Source of the DNA: JACKFE01 sp050248735
GTDB lineage: Bacteria; Nitrospirota; Nitrospiria; Nitrospirales; UBA8639
Reading direction: 5' to 3'
Length of the DNA stretch: 64,000 bases
Assembly: GCA_050248735.1 (NCBI GenBank)
Contig: JBFWRU010000002.1
Location: forward strand, 434,001 to 498,000
The first letter of the stretch is position 1. Each line of letters opens with the position of its first letter. Of this stretch, positions 44,601 to 53,292 are shown piece after piece. The translations under genes and the position numbers were made by a program. The notes below the pieces were generated by a model, which searched no databases, was not told where the DNA came from, and saw only the letters and a list, made by a program, of their open reading frames with translations.

Positions 44601-45327
44601 TGGACAAAAACTGCTTACGGCCAAAGGGGTCTATGGGTTATTTCCTGCAAACAGTCAAGGGGATGACATCATGATTTACGCTACCGAGACCCGTTCGGAT
44701 GCCATTTCCGTTTTTCATACCCTTCGACAGCAACTGGAAAAATCCAAAGGGGAATCGAATTATGCCCTTGCGGATTTTATAGCGCCACAATCAAGCGGCA
44801 AGGCTGATCATATCGGGGGATTTGCCGTCACGGCAGGCATCGGCATCGAAGCCATCTGCCAGCGATTTGAGCAAGATCATGACGATTATAATGCCATTAT
44901 GACCAAGGCCTTAGCCGATCGCTTAGCGGAGGCGTTTGCCGAATGGCTGCATCGGGAAGTGCGTCGGGAATGGGGCTATGGGCAGGATGAGCAACTGAGC
45001 AACCAGGAGCTCATTCAAGAGAAATATCGTGGGATCCGTCCGGCCCCGGGGTATCCCGCATGTCCGGACCATACCGAAAAGCAACACCTGTTTGAGTTGC
45101 TACAGGTGGAAAAGTCTATTGGCATTCACCTCACTGAGACATACGCCATGTACCCGGCTGCTTCCGTGAGTGGCTTTTACTTTTCACATCCCCAAGCCAA
45201 ATATTTTTCGGTCGGAAAATTAAAGCACGATCAAATTCAAGACTATGCGAAGAGAAAAGGTATGGACGTCTCAGTGGTCGAGCGTTGGCTTTCTCCCAAC
45301 CTCGGGTATAATCCTGATACGGTTTGA
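41650..45327 (+). CDS. metH: Cobalamin-dependent methionine synthase
   Basis: This is a complete MetH of 1225 residues, almost the E. coli length. The homocysteine domain has zinc ligands Cys243 (INCALGA) and Cys306-Cys307 (GGCCGST). The methyltetrahydrofolate domain carries NFVNIGERTNVTGS and GGVSNISFSFRG. The B12 domain has DVHDIGKNI with the cobalt-binding His754. The reactivation domain ends with RPAPGYPACPDHTEK and HPQAKYFSVG. It transfers the methyl group of 5-methyl-THF to homocysteine and needs B12 import or synthesis. The ATG at 41650 after AAAGGA gives the family N-terminus; a TTG 13 codons upstream is less likely. I see no SAM or cobalamin riboswitch in the 150-base leader. Confidence 0.97.
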   Translation: MNRLEDTLQSRIVIMDGAMGTMIQTHQLGEGEFRGVQFKDHGCDVKGNNDLLSLTQPQIIEDIHVQYLEAGADIIETNTFNSNAISLADYHMEDLAYDLNVTGAQVAKRAVARVQATQPDRICWVAGALGPTNRTASMSPDVNNPAFRAVTFDDLARAYYDQVRGLMEGGADLLLVETIFDTLNAKAAFYAIAQYFEEVQRTIPIMASVTITDLSGRTLSGQLIEAFWNSISHVNLLSVGINCALGAKQMRPYMEELARVAPIYISCYPNAGLPNAFGGFDETPERMGADLRDFASQGWLNIVGGCCGSTPDHIRAIAAGVKDCAPHKKTHVARVTRLSGFEPLTIRPETNFVNIGERTNVTGSPKFAKLILSGNTEAALVVARQQVEGGAQIIDVNMDEGLLDSEKAMVEFLHLIGSEPDIARVPIMIDSSRWSVIEAGLKCIQGKGVVNSISLKEGEDKFLEQARLVRRYGAAVVVMAFDETGQADTLERKVEICTRAYCLLTERLDFPPEDIIFDPNILTVATGMEEHNAYAVNFIEATRQIKATLPFCKVSGGVSNISFSFRGNNIVREAMHTAFLYHAIKAGLDMGIVNAGQLGVYEEIPKNLLKLVEDVLLNRRPEATEELVVFADTVKQQGKAAVKDDVWRQGSVEERLSHALVKGIVDFIDLDVEEARQKYPKPLKVIEGPLMDGMNIVGELFGSGKMFLPQVVKSARVMKKAVAYLLPFMEKEKAQSGKGTQGKILLATVKGDVHDIGKNIVGVVLACNNYEILDLGVMVPCDKILQTARQEKVDMIGLSGLITPSLDEMAHNAREMNREGFSIPLLIGGATTSKAHTAVKIAPGYTNPVVHVLDASLAVNVVRKLMSPEDKEAYVKDVRAQQQKAREAYESKITSKPLLTLEEARKRRVSIDWETTAFPRPNFLGTKILADLSLDLLVPFIDWSPFFHAWELRGKYPKIFEDPVVGPKAKELFDDAQKLLQEIIGQKLLTAKGVYGLFPANSQGDDIMIYATETRSDAISVFHTLRQQLEKSKGESNYALADFIAPQSSGKADHIGGFAVTAGIGIEAICQRFEQDHDDYNAIMTKALADRLAEAFAEWLHREVRREWGYGQDEQLSNQELIQEKYRGIRPAPGYPACPDHTEKQHLFELLQVEKSIGIHLTETYAMYPAASVSGFYFSHPQAKYFSVGKLKHDQIQDYAKRKGMDVSVVERWLSPNLGYNPDTV

Positions 45328-45877
45328 GTGCGTACCCTTTAGACTATAAATAATTCTGGTCAGCGAAGTGTGATAGGTAGCCCACGATGTAAATTTGAGC
45401 TTGATGTTGTTTGATACGAATAGCACAGACAGCCACGTCTTTCCCCACTATAGAATTATGTCATGGTCCCCAATCTGTATTGATATTCGGGTATAAAATA
45501 ATTCTATGGGAGACCAACCACCTGGCCGGGTATCTGGTTCAATTCATAAATACAGATTCGTAATTGTTGTCTGGAACCGAATCCCTGTGAATGAGGTCTG
45601 CAGGTCCTTAAAAGGCACCTCCTTGAGTCGTTGGTGGATTTGGCGGACTACTGGGGGAACTCCCACCCTTACAACCGCACTGCACTGTCTTTTCACTCGA
45701 CCCCTGTTTACACGTATACCAGCGGGCATCCCCTGGTGTACCGCAGGTTTATTCAATATCCTCATATTTCGGTGTCATGACCGGTTTGGGCTTTTCTTAT
45801 TTTTTCCGCCATTTTCCACCATAGGACCTGATGTGAAGGTTGGGTCAATATGTATTCCGTTTTTTTTGATACAAAGC
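45328..45877. other. Gene-poor region after metH
   Basis: Several short frames exist here (for instance 45544-45765 minus, which includes RQIHQRLKEVPFKDLQ), but none has a ribosome binding site or recognised family. The segment may include decayed sequence. No RNA gene or terminator is clear. Confidence 0.3.
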
Positions 45878-45997
45878 TCATGTTTGGAAATGACTATTTC
45901 CCCCTCCTCTTGCCGCGGCAGAACCCATGCTTAGGATAAGTATAAAGCTTGAGAATGCCAATGCTAAAAGCGTCGAAACTTTGTTATCTTTAGGCAT
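45878..45997 (-). CDS. Small secreted peptide (39 aa)
   Basis: This is a 39-residue peptide that begins MPKDNKVSTLLALAFSSF, continues through a hydrophobic core and has a likely signal peptidase site after GSAAA, leaving a mature tail of about ten residues starting RGGGN. GAGGAGG is placed 11 bases before the ATG. The function is unknown; it could also be a decayed signal peptide of a larger exported protein. It stands alone in a gene-poor stretch. Confidence 0.5.
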   Translation of the reverse strand: MPKDNKVSTLLALAFSSFILILSMGSAAARGGGNSHFQT

Positions 45998-46496
45998 AGC
46001 TTTTACTGTCCTCCTCTTGTGAATTAACAATCTTGAAAGAATTGTTACTATAGGCTTTGGCCTAAATTTTTCATTTTCATAAATTCTCAAAAGAATGAAT
46101 GGCCGATTTTATGTAAAGAAGGAATAGCGACTTTCTCAGCTTGACGGACTGTTTTTCAATCCCTAAATGGCTAGAAGGATTTCTAATTTGAACTTTTGAG
46201 ATGCTCTATTTTAACGGACAGGACAGATATCTGAGTACTCTTTGGAAAACTAGGGCAAGATGAACGTGAGGCAGGTGTGAAGGGAGTTTTTAAGAGGTTT
46301 ACCTGTGAGAGTGATGATGAGCCGTACATCTTAAGCTTGGCGCGGGGAGAAATTTAAAAAACCCCGAGCGGTGGCTCCTCTGGCCGGCTCGTTGTGATTT
46401 AAATTTTAGGCCTTTCCCTTTTGCCGCCAACTAGAGGATGATAGAACCTGAAAGCCTCATCAATTTGGTAGAAAGGGGGAGAGAGTGACCTCTCTC
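45998..46496. other. Gene-free 500-base stretch
   Basis: No coding frame here is credible. A GC-rich inverted repeat, GCGGGG at about 46342 and CCCCG at about 46363, encloses an A-rich loop; it lacks a U-run and is only a weak terminator candidate. TTGACG near 46142 could be a -35 element, without a matching gene. Confidence 0.3.
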
Positions 46497-46721
46497 TCAT
46501 TCTGGGTCTGAGTAGCGGGTGCCACTTTCTCCAGACCAGCTCGTGTTCCCAACCTCTTGTGATTCCCATAGGGCCTGGATTTCTTGGGCTGCAAGATCCC
46601 TTTCCTTAACCTTTTCCTCCTCTCCCAGCGGTTGGTCTTTTCTCCCTGTAGTAGGAAGGGAAAGACTTGGCTCAGGGCCTCGGCCTCGTGGCGTATCTTT
46701 GTGGAGTGCATTAATGGGCAT
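46497..46721 (-). CDS. Small hypothetical protein (74 aa)
   Basis: This is a 74-residue, highly charged and Gly/Pro/Ser-rich protein with a short helix (GEEEKVKERDLAAQEIQALW). GAGG is 5 bases before the ATG. It follows the gene at 46768-47277 by 46 bases on the same strand and would be co-transcribed. An overlapping frame on the same strand (46460-46711) is judged to be a shadow. No family is recognised, and it could be disordered or spurious. Confidence 0.4.
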   Translation of the reverse strand: MPINALHKDTPRGRGPEPSLSLPTTGRKDQPLGEEEKVKERDLAAQEIQALWESQEVGNTSWSGESGTRYSDPE

Positions 46722-46767
46722 ATGAACCTCGCTGTCCAGCCTAGCAGGATCAGATGGGAGTATCTAC

Positions 46768-47277
46768 CTAGACGGGCTGTAAATCTTCAGTGGCGCTTGA
46801 GATGGTGTGTTGATGAGCCTGCCGGCAAACAGTTTGGAGAGCTGAAACGATCCAACCATATCGTTCTTCAGCCCATTGGTCAAAGGCCGTGGAGGTTTCA
46901 AATGTCAAGTCCCAGGCTGGAACGGCGTCCAACAGCAACAACTGATGGGGCTGGTTTTGCCCTGGATAGTAAACAACCAGGACCGCCGATTTGCCCATAA
47001 GGCTGACATCCGTGAACATATGAATCATGGATTGGGGAGGGAGTTCCACGGTTCGGGATGCGGCTTCTACGATTGGTCCATAGACTCGATGCAAAAATTG
47101 TTGAATAGCTTCATAAGGCGATTTAGCCTGATGTAAGTTAGAGTTTGGTGCTTCACCAACCAGGTTGCCAGTCAGGTAATCAACAGCTTCCCAAGCAGGC
47201 ATGGCTCCTGAATTGACTAACGAATCGAGCAAATACGACATCCAGTTCCGTGTTTCCGTCATGTTGGCAGAGTTCAT
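46768..47277 (-). CDS. Hypothetical protein (169 aa)
   Basis: The ATG at 47277 has GAGGA 7 bases upstream and gives a 169-residue soluble protein; longer in-frame starts at 47325 and 47295 lack a good site. The text shows a helical N-terminal half (WMSYLLDSLVNSGAMPAWEAVDYL) and a mixed C-terminal half (KSAVLVVYYPGQNQPHQLLLL) ending in a helix. No family is recognised. It is transcribed away from the radical-SAM cluster, across a 350-base gap. Confidence 0.6.
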   Translation of the reverse strand: MNSANMTETRNWMSYLLDSLVNSGAMPAWEAVDYLTGNLVGEAPNSNLHQAKSPYEAIQQFLHRVYGPIVEAASRTVELPPQSMIHMFTDVSLMGKSAVLVVYYPGQNQPHQLLLLDAVPAWDLTFETSTAFDQWAEERYGWIVSALQTVCRQAHQHTISSATEDLQPV

Positions 47278-47555
47278 GAAAACGTCCTCACACATCTTCC
47301 CGCCAGCTAAATGGCAGAAAGGCACGTAGTTGATAATGAATGGATCAGCTATTTGGGCGGGATTTTAATTCCGACTCACATGATAATCTATGAATGGATA
47401 AGGGTCAAATTATTAAAAAAGGAATAAAGCTTTGCGGGTAGACGAAGTTCATCTTATGCATTTGCTCTTGACCATCCATTTTTCCAGGACTTAGAATGCT
47501 GATTCTGGATATCAAAAAAAATCGAGAAATCAATAGGTTGTTTTTCTTTGTTCCC

Positions 47556-47584
47556 TTGCACGTTACCCTACTGTTCGGTAAATT
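47556..47584 (+). promoter_or_regulatory. Possible promoter of the radical-SAM cluster
   Basis: TTGCAC (47556-47561) and TAAATT (47579-47584) are spaced by 17 bases, ending about 40 bases before the first radical-SAM gene. The -35 match is weak. The rest of the gap (47278-47555) shows no gene. Confidence 0.3.
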
Positions 47585-47625
47585 GAAGATATGTGTTAAT
47601 AATTATTTTTACCTAGGAATTTGAG

Positions 47626-49521
47626 ATGAGAATTAATTATGACAAAGGCGGGCTGATTACCCCGAGTCGTATTCCATCCCAAGAAACCGCAAATTCAGTC
47701 GTTCCAAAGAAACAGGCTAAGGTCATGCTGGTCTTTCCGCCAGACTGGTACCCCTCTGAGCCCTATTTGAGTTTGCCCACCTTAACGGCATTTTTGCGAG
47801 AGGCTGGCCATGATGTTGTGCAAAAGGACGTCAATTTGGAAATGTACGATTGGTTTTTTAGCGCCGATTTTTTGCGGAAGGTCCTCAAAAAAGTTCCTCA
47901 ACAATTGGATCGGTTGAAAAAACTTGCCAAAGTCAGAGAATTAACCGATGCCGAGGTTGATTTGCAGCTTGCCCTGTGCGAATGCACGAGGGGGCGAATC
48001 GGAGATTTGACTGCCAAAGCCGAAGAAGCCAAACGCATTGTCCGGAGCCCGGACTTTTATGACGGGGATAAGTTGGAATGGGCCATCAATGTGTTCCGGG
48101 AAGTAACCAGTACGATATCTCTCGTCTATGCGCCGGCTCGGATTTGCATGCCGCCCATGGAAACAGATCTCTCGTACAAATTGTTTGTGTCTTCCGAAGT
48201 GCTAGCGGCAGTTGAGGATACGCAGGTGAATGTGTACCGGGATGTATTTGAAGCGATCCTCAAGCCTGCGATTGAGGAAGCACAACCGGAGATCATTGGG
48301 ATTTCCATTGTCTTGCGCCAGCAATTATTTTCTTCCATGACCTTTTGTGCCCTGATCAAAGAGCAGTTCCCCCATATCCATGTTGTGGTAGGAGGTAATA
48401 CGGTGACTCGTCTACGGGATGTGCTCCCTGAGACTCAGAACCTATTTGAACACTTTGATAGTGCCATCGTATATGAAGGGGAAACCGCCTTGCTCCGATT
48501 AGTAGAGGCGGTGAGTGCCGGCGGAGATTTATCGCAGGTTCCCAATTTGCTGTTCAAGGATTCAAAAGGGATTCATGTGAATGAAGCCACCTACGCCGAG
48601 GATATGGCGGAATTGCCTCCACCGGATTTCGATGGGTTACCCATGGACAAATATTTTGTGCCTGACCCGATCTTGCCCTATTTGGCCACGCGAGGGTGCT
48701 ATTGGGGCCGATGTGAGTTTTGCGATCATGGGGAAGGGTATACCGCTGGCTATCGGACCAAGAAAATCGGCCCGATTATCGAGGAAATTCGATTCTTAAA
48801 GGAAAAGTATGGTGCCCGCCATTTCCATTTTACCGATGAATCCTATCCTCCTGCCCTTTTTCGAAAACTCACCAAGCAACTCTTAGCAGCCAAGTTGGAC
48901 ATTGCCTGGACCACGCATATTCGATTTGAAAAAAGTCTGCTGGACGAAGAAGTGTGGCGGGACGCTCAAGAGTCGGGCTGTAAGTTTTTGCATATGGGGT
49001 ATGAGTCCGGTAGTGAACGGGTACTTCAATTAATGGACAAGGCCACGACCACGGACGTGATTCAGCAGAGCTTGGAATTATCCTCCAAGCATGGGGTATG
49101 GAATCACATTATGGGGTTCTTTGGGTTTCCCGGTGAACGTTACCAGGATGCAAAATTTTCGATCCAATTTCTGGAAGATAATCGGCAGCACGTTCATTCC
49201 ATTGGATTCGGGACGTTTGATCTGAGCCGTCATACCCCGGTGGCCAAACAACCCGAAAAATTTGGGGTGACGTACTATAAGAATCCTGAATGGGATTTAG
49301 CCTTGGATTACTATTATACGGTCAAGGATGGGCTGAGTATTGAAGACGCCGAGCGGGTGTTTGAAGAATTTGAGCAAAACCATTATGAAGGATGGGACCT
49401 CAGGATTTTTATCAGGGAGTATGTTTTTCTGTACGTGGCACATTTTGGGACCAACCAATTGCCCTCTTTACAATTTAAATTTGCTGGTTCCACACCTTCA
49501 ACCAAACTGACCACCGTTTAG
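47626..49521 (+). CDS. B12-binding-domain radical SAM protein, paralogue 1
   Basis: This is a 631-residue radical-SAM enzyme. The N-terminal region (about residues 30-300) is a cobalamin-binding-type Rossmann domain split by a helical insertion; MLVFPPDWYPSEPYLSLPTL opens it and VVVGGNTVT lies near its end. The radical-SAM core starts with RGCYWGRCEFCDHG. The cluster cysteines are Cys358, Cys363 and Cys366, a CX4CX2C spacing instead of the usual CX3CX2C. FTDESYPPALF and MGYESGSERVL follow in the core. Relatives methylate or rearrange unactivated carbons, but no substrate can be assigned here. It is 31 bases upstream of a closely similar gene, so the pair is probably one transcript. Confidence 0.85.
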   Translation: MRINYDKGGLITPSRIPSQETANSVVPKKQAKVMLVFPPDWYPSEPYLSLPTLTAFLREAGHDVVQKDVNLEMYDWFFSADFLRKVLKKVPQQLDRLKKLAKVRELTDAEVDLQLALCECTRGRIGDLTAKAEEAKRIVRSPDFYDGDKLEWAINVFREVTSTISLVYAPARICMPPMETDLSYKLFVSSEVLAAVEDTQVNVYRDVFEAILKPAIEEAQPEIIGISIVLRQQLFSSMTFCALIKEQFPHIHVVVGGNTVTRLRDVLPETQNLFEHFDSAIVYEGETALLRLVEAVSAGGDLSQVPNLLFKDSKGIHVNEATYAEDMAELPPPDFDGLPMDKYFVPDPILPYLATRGCYWGRCEFCDHGEGYTAGYRTKKIGPIIEEIRFLKEKYGARHFHFTDESYPPALFRKLTKQLLAAKLDIAWTTHIRFEKSLLDEEVWRDAQESGCKFLHMGYESGSERVLQLMDKATTTDVIQQSLELSSKHGVWNHIMGFFGFPGERYQDAKFSIQFLEDNRQHVHSIGFGTFDLSRHTPVAKQPEKFGVTYYKNPEWDLALDYYYTVKDGLSIEDAERVFEEFEQNHYEGWDLRIFIREYVFLYVAHFGTNQLPSLQFKFAGSTPSTKLTTV

Positions 49522-49552
49522 CCACAGGTGAATCTCTTTTTGTATACCAGTT

Positions 49553-51523
49553 ATGTCAGATTCCTTAATCACGATTGAGTCTTCTGGGAACGGGAGCACA
49601 TCCAGAAGGAAGTTCCGGACCATGTTGTTGTTCCCCCCGGAATGGGTTCCTACCGCCCCATATCTTGCTCTCCCAAGTCTTACCGCTGTGCTGAGGGTCC
49701 ATGGTCATACCGTCATTCAAAAAGACGTCAATATTGAAATGTATGATTGGTTTTTCAGTGACAGTTTTCTGATCTGGGTCAAATTGCGGATGGATCAACA
49801 GCGAAAACGGTTGGAGGAACGGGAAGCTCACCATCCTCTCTCGGATAAAGAGCGTGACCAACTCACTTGTCTTCGGCTACAGGTGGATGTGGATGTCATT
49901 GATCTGGCTGAAAAAGTTCTTGAAGCCAAGCAAGTGGTTCGTGGAGAAGAATTTTATGACGCCGAACGGTTAGAATGGGCGCTCAATGTGTTTCGGGACG
50001 TCATGCAGTTTATTTCCGCAGCCTATTTTCCAGCCTCGTTAGTCTTTTATCCGATGGAAAGTAATTTGGGTTATCGGTCAGGTGTCTCCCGTGAGGTGTT
50101 GGATTGTCTTGATGATGAACAGGTGAACGTCTATCGTGATGTGTGTCGCCAGTTGGTACTCCCTGCCATTCAGAGGGAACAACCCGAGGTGGTGGGCATT
50201 TCCATCGGGACTCAGATGCAGCTGTTTGCGGGGCTGACTTTTTGCAAAATGATTAAATCTGAATTTCCCGATATTCATGTCACCGTGGGTGGGAATGTTA
50301 TTACCAGGTTGCAGGAGGAATGGCCCCAACATCATGAATTTTTTAACCAGATTTTCGATACTGCTATTCTTTATGAGGGAGAACATGCCCTGTTATGGCT
50401 GCTGGAAGCCTTGGCTGGAGAACGAACCTGGGAGCAGGTTCCCAATTTGATGTGGTCACGGAATGAAACCGTACAGGTTAATCCTGATATTTACACTGAA
50501 AAAACGACATCGTTGCCTTTGCCGGATTTCGATGGCCTACCTTTAGACTCCTACTTTGTCCCTGTGCGGATTCTTCCCTACCTGGCGACACGAGGGTGTT
50601 ATTGGGGGAAATGTACATTTTGTGATCATGGCCAGGGGTATTTTGATCAATATCGTGGCAAGCCCGGGCAGGATGTAGTTCGTGAGATAAAGGCGTTAAA
50701 GGAAAAATACGGAGCGAATCATTTCTTGTTTGCCGATGAATCGTATCCCCCGGCCTTGTTTAAAAAGGTGACTCAATTATTAATTGATGAACAGGTCAAC
50801 ATTAAATGGACCACATTAATTCGGTTTGAGGAGTCGCTTCAAGATCCCCAGATCTGGAAACAAGCGGTCGAATCCGGCTGTTGTACCTTGTATTACGGAA
50901 TGGAATCCGCTAATGAGCGGGTGCTGGAATTGATGGATAAGCATGCGAGGAAATCGGTTATTGAAAATAATTTACGTGAAGCGGCCAAGGCCGGAATTTG
51001 GAACCACGTCATGGCCTTTTATGGATTTCCCGGAGAAACACGGGAAGAAGCCGAGGAGACCAGGCAGTTTTTATTAGATAATAAACGCTTTGTTCATTCG
51101 GTGGAGTTGTTTTATTTTGTCGCTTATCGGCATACTCCTATGGTTAGAAACCCCGAAAAATTTGGAATTACCATTCATAAACAAGACGAATATGACATGC
51201 CCTTAGACTACTATTACACCTTGAATGAGCCTGGAGGAATTAGTTGTTTGGAGGCTATGCAATTGGCCGAGGAATTTTATCAAAAGGATTTTGACTCTTG
51301 GGCTGTTCGCGTCAATGCTCGAGAACATGTCTTCCTCTATATTTCTCGGTATGGGACCAATTTTCTCCCTCAAATTTATGCCATGAAAGCTGGCAAGGAT
51401 ATTCCTCGCACCGATGGGGTTCAGGGGTTAATTACCTGGCCTGTGGCGCATGCACCTTCGGAGAAGCATCTCAAGAATGAGGGAGGCATGTCGCGAGTGG
51501 TGAGTCATTCCACGCCTCAATAA
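49553..51523 (+). CDS. B12-binding-domain radical SAM protein, paralogue 2
   Basis: This is a 656-residue paralogue of the preceding protein, collinear over nearly the whole length (both share YDWFFS, PDFDGLP, LPYLATRGCYWG, DESYPPALF, FGFPGE or YGFPGE, and REHVFLYI or REYVFLYV). The cysteines are Cys349, Cys354 and Cys357 in RGCYWGKCTFCDHG, again CX4CX2C. The conserved C-terminal region (about 560-620) is characteristic of this pair and not of common radical-SAM families I know. Divergence between the copies suggests different substrates or a heteromeric complex, not a recent duplication. The ATG start gives a hydrophilic N-terminal extension. Confidence 0.85.
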   Translation: MSDSLITIESSGNGSTSRRKFRTMLLFPPEWVPTAPYLALPSLTAVLRVHGHTVIQKDVNIEMYDWFFSDSFLIWVKLRMDQQRKRLEEREAHHPLSDKERDQLTCLRLQVDVDVIDLAEKVLEAKQVVRGEEFYDAERLEWALNVFRDVMQFISAAYFPASLVFYPMESNLGYRSGVSREVLDCLDDEQVNVYRDVCRQLVLPAIQREQPEVVGISIGTQMQLFAGLTFCKMIKSEFPDIHVTVGGNVITRLQEEWPQHHEFFNQIFDTAILYEGEHALLWLLEALAGERTWEQVPNLMWSRNETVQVNPDIYTEKTTSLPLPDFDGLPLDSYFVPVRILPYLATRGCYWGKCTFCDHGQGYFDQYRGKPGQDVVREIKALKEKYGANHFLFADESYPPALFKKVTQLLIDEQVNIKWTTLIRFEESLQDPQIWKQAVESGCCTLYYGMESANERVLELMDKHARKSVIENNLREAAKAGIWNHVMAFYGFPGETREEAEETRQFLLDNKRFVHSVELFYFVAYRHTPMVRNPEKFGITIHKQDEYDMPLDYYYTLNEPGGISCLEAMQLAEEFYQKDFDSWAVRVNAREHVFLYISRYGTNFLPQIYAMKAGKDIPRTDGVQGLITWPVAHAPSEKHLKNEGGMSRVVSHSTPQ

Positions 51524-51626
51524 TTTTTAACCCTCTGATTTTTTCGGTTGCTTGCGGCGCCCTTTATTGTACTTTCTGAGCCTAAGAGAAATTTTCAAGT
51601 TACGTGGAATCCGGGTTGCCTGAAAA

Positions 51627-51902
51627 TTAATCCGGTGGTTTAGTTTTTCTTTTCGTTTCGAGAAACTGTTGGAGTATTTCAAACGCCGACTGGATTTCCT
51701 TGGTTTTCGACTCGCCTTTTTTGTACATTTGCATATATTTCCCAGGGTTGTTGGTATGTCCAGCATAGCGGGCTGGATTCCATGTTCGGCAAGCTTCCTG
51801 GTACTGATGAAGTAAGTCTTCAGAAGTAAATGGCTCTTTCAGATGGAGAGCGTGCATGGCATTCTTGACCGACTGGGGTATCGATGAAGGCTCCTGGCTC
51901 AT
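51627..51902 (-). CDS. J-domain-like protein lacking HPD
   Basis: This is a 91-residue protein starting at the ATG at 51902. It has the layout of a small J-domain: helix II-like EDLLHQYQEACRTWNPARYAG and helix III-like TKEIQSAFEILQQFL. The HPD tripeptide, needed to stimulate DnaK, is replaced by Asn-Pro-Ala (residues 42-44), so it is a J-like protein that may bind partners without activating Hsp70. The frame is open further upstream, but the chosen start gives the compact domain. It lies antisense between the second and third radical-SAM genes. Confidence 0.6.
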   Translation of the reverse strand: MSQEPSSIPQSVKNAMHALHLKEPFTSEDLLHQYQEACRTWNPARYAGHTNNPGKYMQMYKKGESKTKEIQSAFEILQQFLETKRKTKPPD

Positions 51903-52053
51903 TTGAAATCCGGTTGAGAGTATATAGTTGAGAGCATATATAAGAGTATAATTGTTTAGTAAAAGGTTCCGTTTCTCTGGCCGACTCACTGCAAGTTTTT
52001 CAAAATGAGAGGATCGGTGTCAATTACACTCCGGGGAGGGATGGATAACGTCT

Positions 52054-53292
52054 ATGTTGGCTGATCTTCCACTTTTGCAAGCTCCCAGAATCTTTTCACC
52101 AACTGATTATCGGGAGGTATTGAAGCGAGAAATGGACGGAGGGAAAATTCCCCTTAGCTTGGGAAAGGAATGCCCGGTCAAGTGTGAGTTTTGTTATGAA
52201 TTGGATCATTCGTATCGTGAAACCCTTGATCCACCTAAAACCACTCAAGAGGACTGGGAGTTCATCTTGAACTATATCAATTCCAAGCCTACCGACCCTC
52301 TACAGTACTGGTGTTTGGGAGGGAATGAATATATGGAATGGACTGATTTATTCCTTCACCCTAAAGCCATGGAATGGGTCGAGGATTTTTTAAAGTACAC
52401 AGACAAGAGCATTCAATTTTTTACGGTTGGCTTTGTGCATGTTCCCAAAATCCATCAATTGTTTCTGCAATATCCCGGGCGAATTAATTTTGAGCTTTCC
52501 GTGATTACATTGGGTAAATATCGCCAGCAATTAATGCCTCATGCTCCTTCGGTGAAACATTTGATGAAAGTGCTGGATGGCCCTGCTGTCTCCTCTGCGA
52601 ATTTTTATGCGTTTGATCGAGATACCATGTCTGAGGATGCGGTAGCCATTTCCAAAATCAATTCGAAATGTGTGCTTTGGATGGGATGCCTGACACCCGT
52701 GAAGGGAATTAAAGAAGAAACTGGAGCTGTAATGAGGCAGGGACGGACACATCTGCCCACCGAAGCGGAAAAAGTGTATGATGCTGGCCTGCCCAATTTG
52801 ACGACAATTCATACCGAGGCCTATGTCACGGCTTTTTTAAATCGGAAACGAATACTCAGTATTTTTGATAGCCTAGAATTAGAACGAAAAGATCCGGTGG
52901 TGATGGCTCGGAGCGTGTGTAAAGTTTTGACGATGTTTCGAAGAAATCGCGCAAAATTTGTGTTTGTTCCAAACGCAACGCTTGGCGGCGATTCCGATTG
53001 TACGGTTTTGCTCACGTTGAGCGATATTGCGCTTCGAGTGACCGGCGAGAAATATGTGTATATTCCGCAATGTGTCGTGGAATCCGGGCGGGGAACCGAT
53101 AAAGATATCGCAGGAGTCACCGTAGAGGATTTTGTCAAAAAAACAGGAGTGAAAGTACGACTCCTAAGAAAAATTAACACGAAGTTTGCGAATAATCGCT
53201 TATATCGAAACGGCTCATTGCAAAATTATGTTGAAGATTATGTTCGAAATCCCCTGGCTCGACACTATGAAAATTTCCCGTTGTCAGCTTAA
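52054..53292 (+). CDS. Radical SAM protein of unknown function
   Basis: This is a 412-residue radical-SAM enzyme with a standard CX3CX2C cluster motif (GKECPVKCEFCYE, Cys40, Cys44, Cys47) close to the N-terminus. The core barrel extends to about residue 250. A distinctive C-terminal domain follows (VFVPNATLGGDSDCTVLL, GEKYVYIPQCVVESGRG) with additional cysteines. It has no B12-binding domain and no SPASM-type CX2CX5CX3C motif. The family is not recognised. It is on the same strand as the tandem B12 radical-SAM genes, about 530 bases after them, with the J-like gene opposite in between; co-function is suggested by proximity only. Confidence 0.8.
   Translation: MLADLPLLQAPRIFSPTDYREVLKREMDGGKIPLSLGKECPVKCEFCYELDHSYRETLDPPKTTQEDWEFILNYINSKPTDPLQYWCLGGNEYMEWTDLFLHPKAMEWVEDFLKYTDKSIQFFTVGFVHVPKIHQLFLQYPGRINFELSVITLGKYRQQLMPHAPSVKHLMKVLDGPAVSSANFYAFDRDTMSEDAVAISKINSKCVLWMGCLTPVKGIKEETGAVMRQGRTHLPTEAEKVYDAGLPNLTTIHTEAYVTAFLNRKRILSIFDSLELERKDPVVMARSVCKVLTMFRRNRAKFVFVPNATLGGDSDCTVLLTLSDIALRVTGEKYVYIPQCVVESGRGTDKDIAGVTVEDFVKKTGVKVRLLRKINTKFANNRLYRNGSLQNYVEDYVRNPLARHYENFPLSA

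Noticed and set aside
45506..45934. Forward frame after metH
   Set aside because: Aromatic and Cys-rich text without ribosome binding site; overlaps the better-supported secreted peptide on the other strand.
46460..46711. Second minus-strand frame overlapping the 74-residue gene
   Set aside because: The other frame at 46497-46721 has a better start site and composition, so this is judged a shadow.
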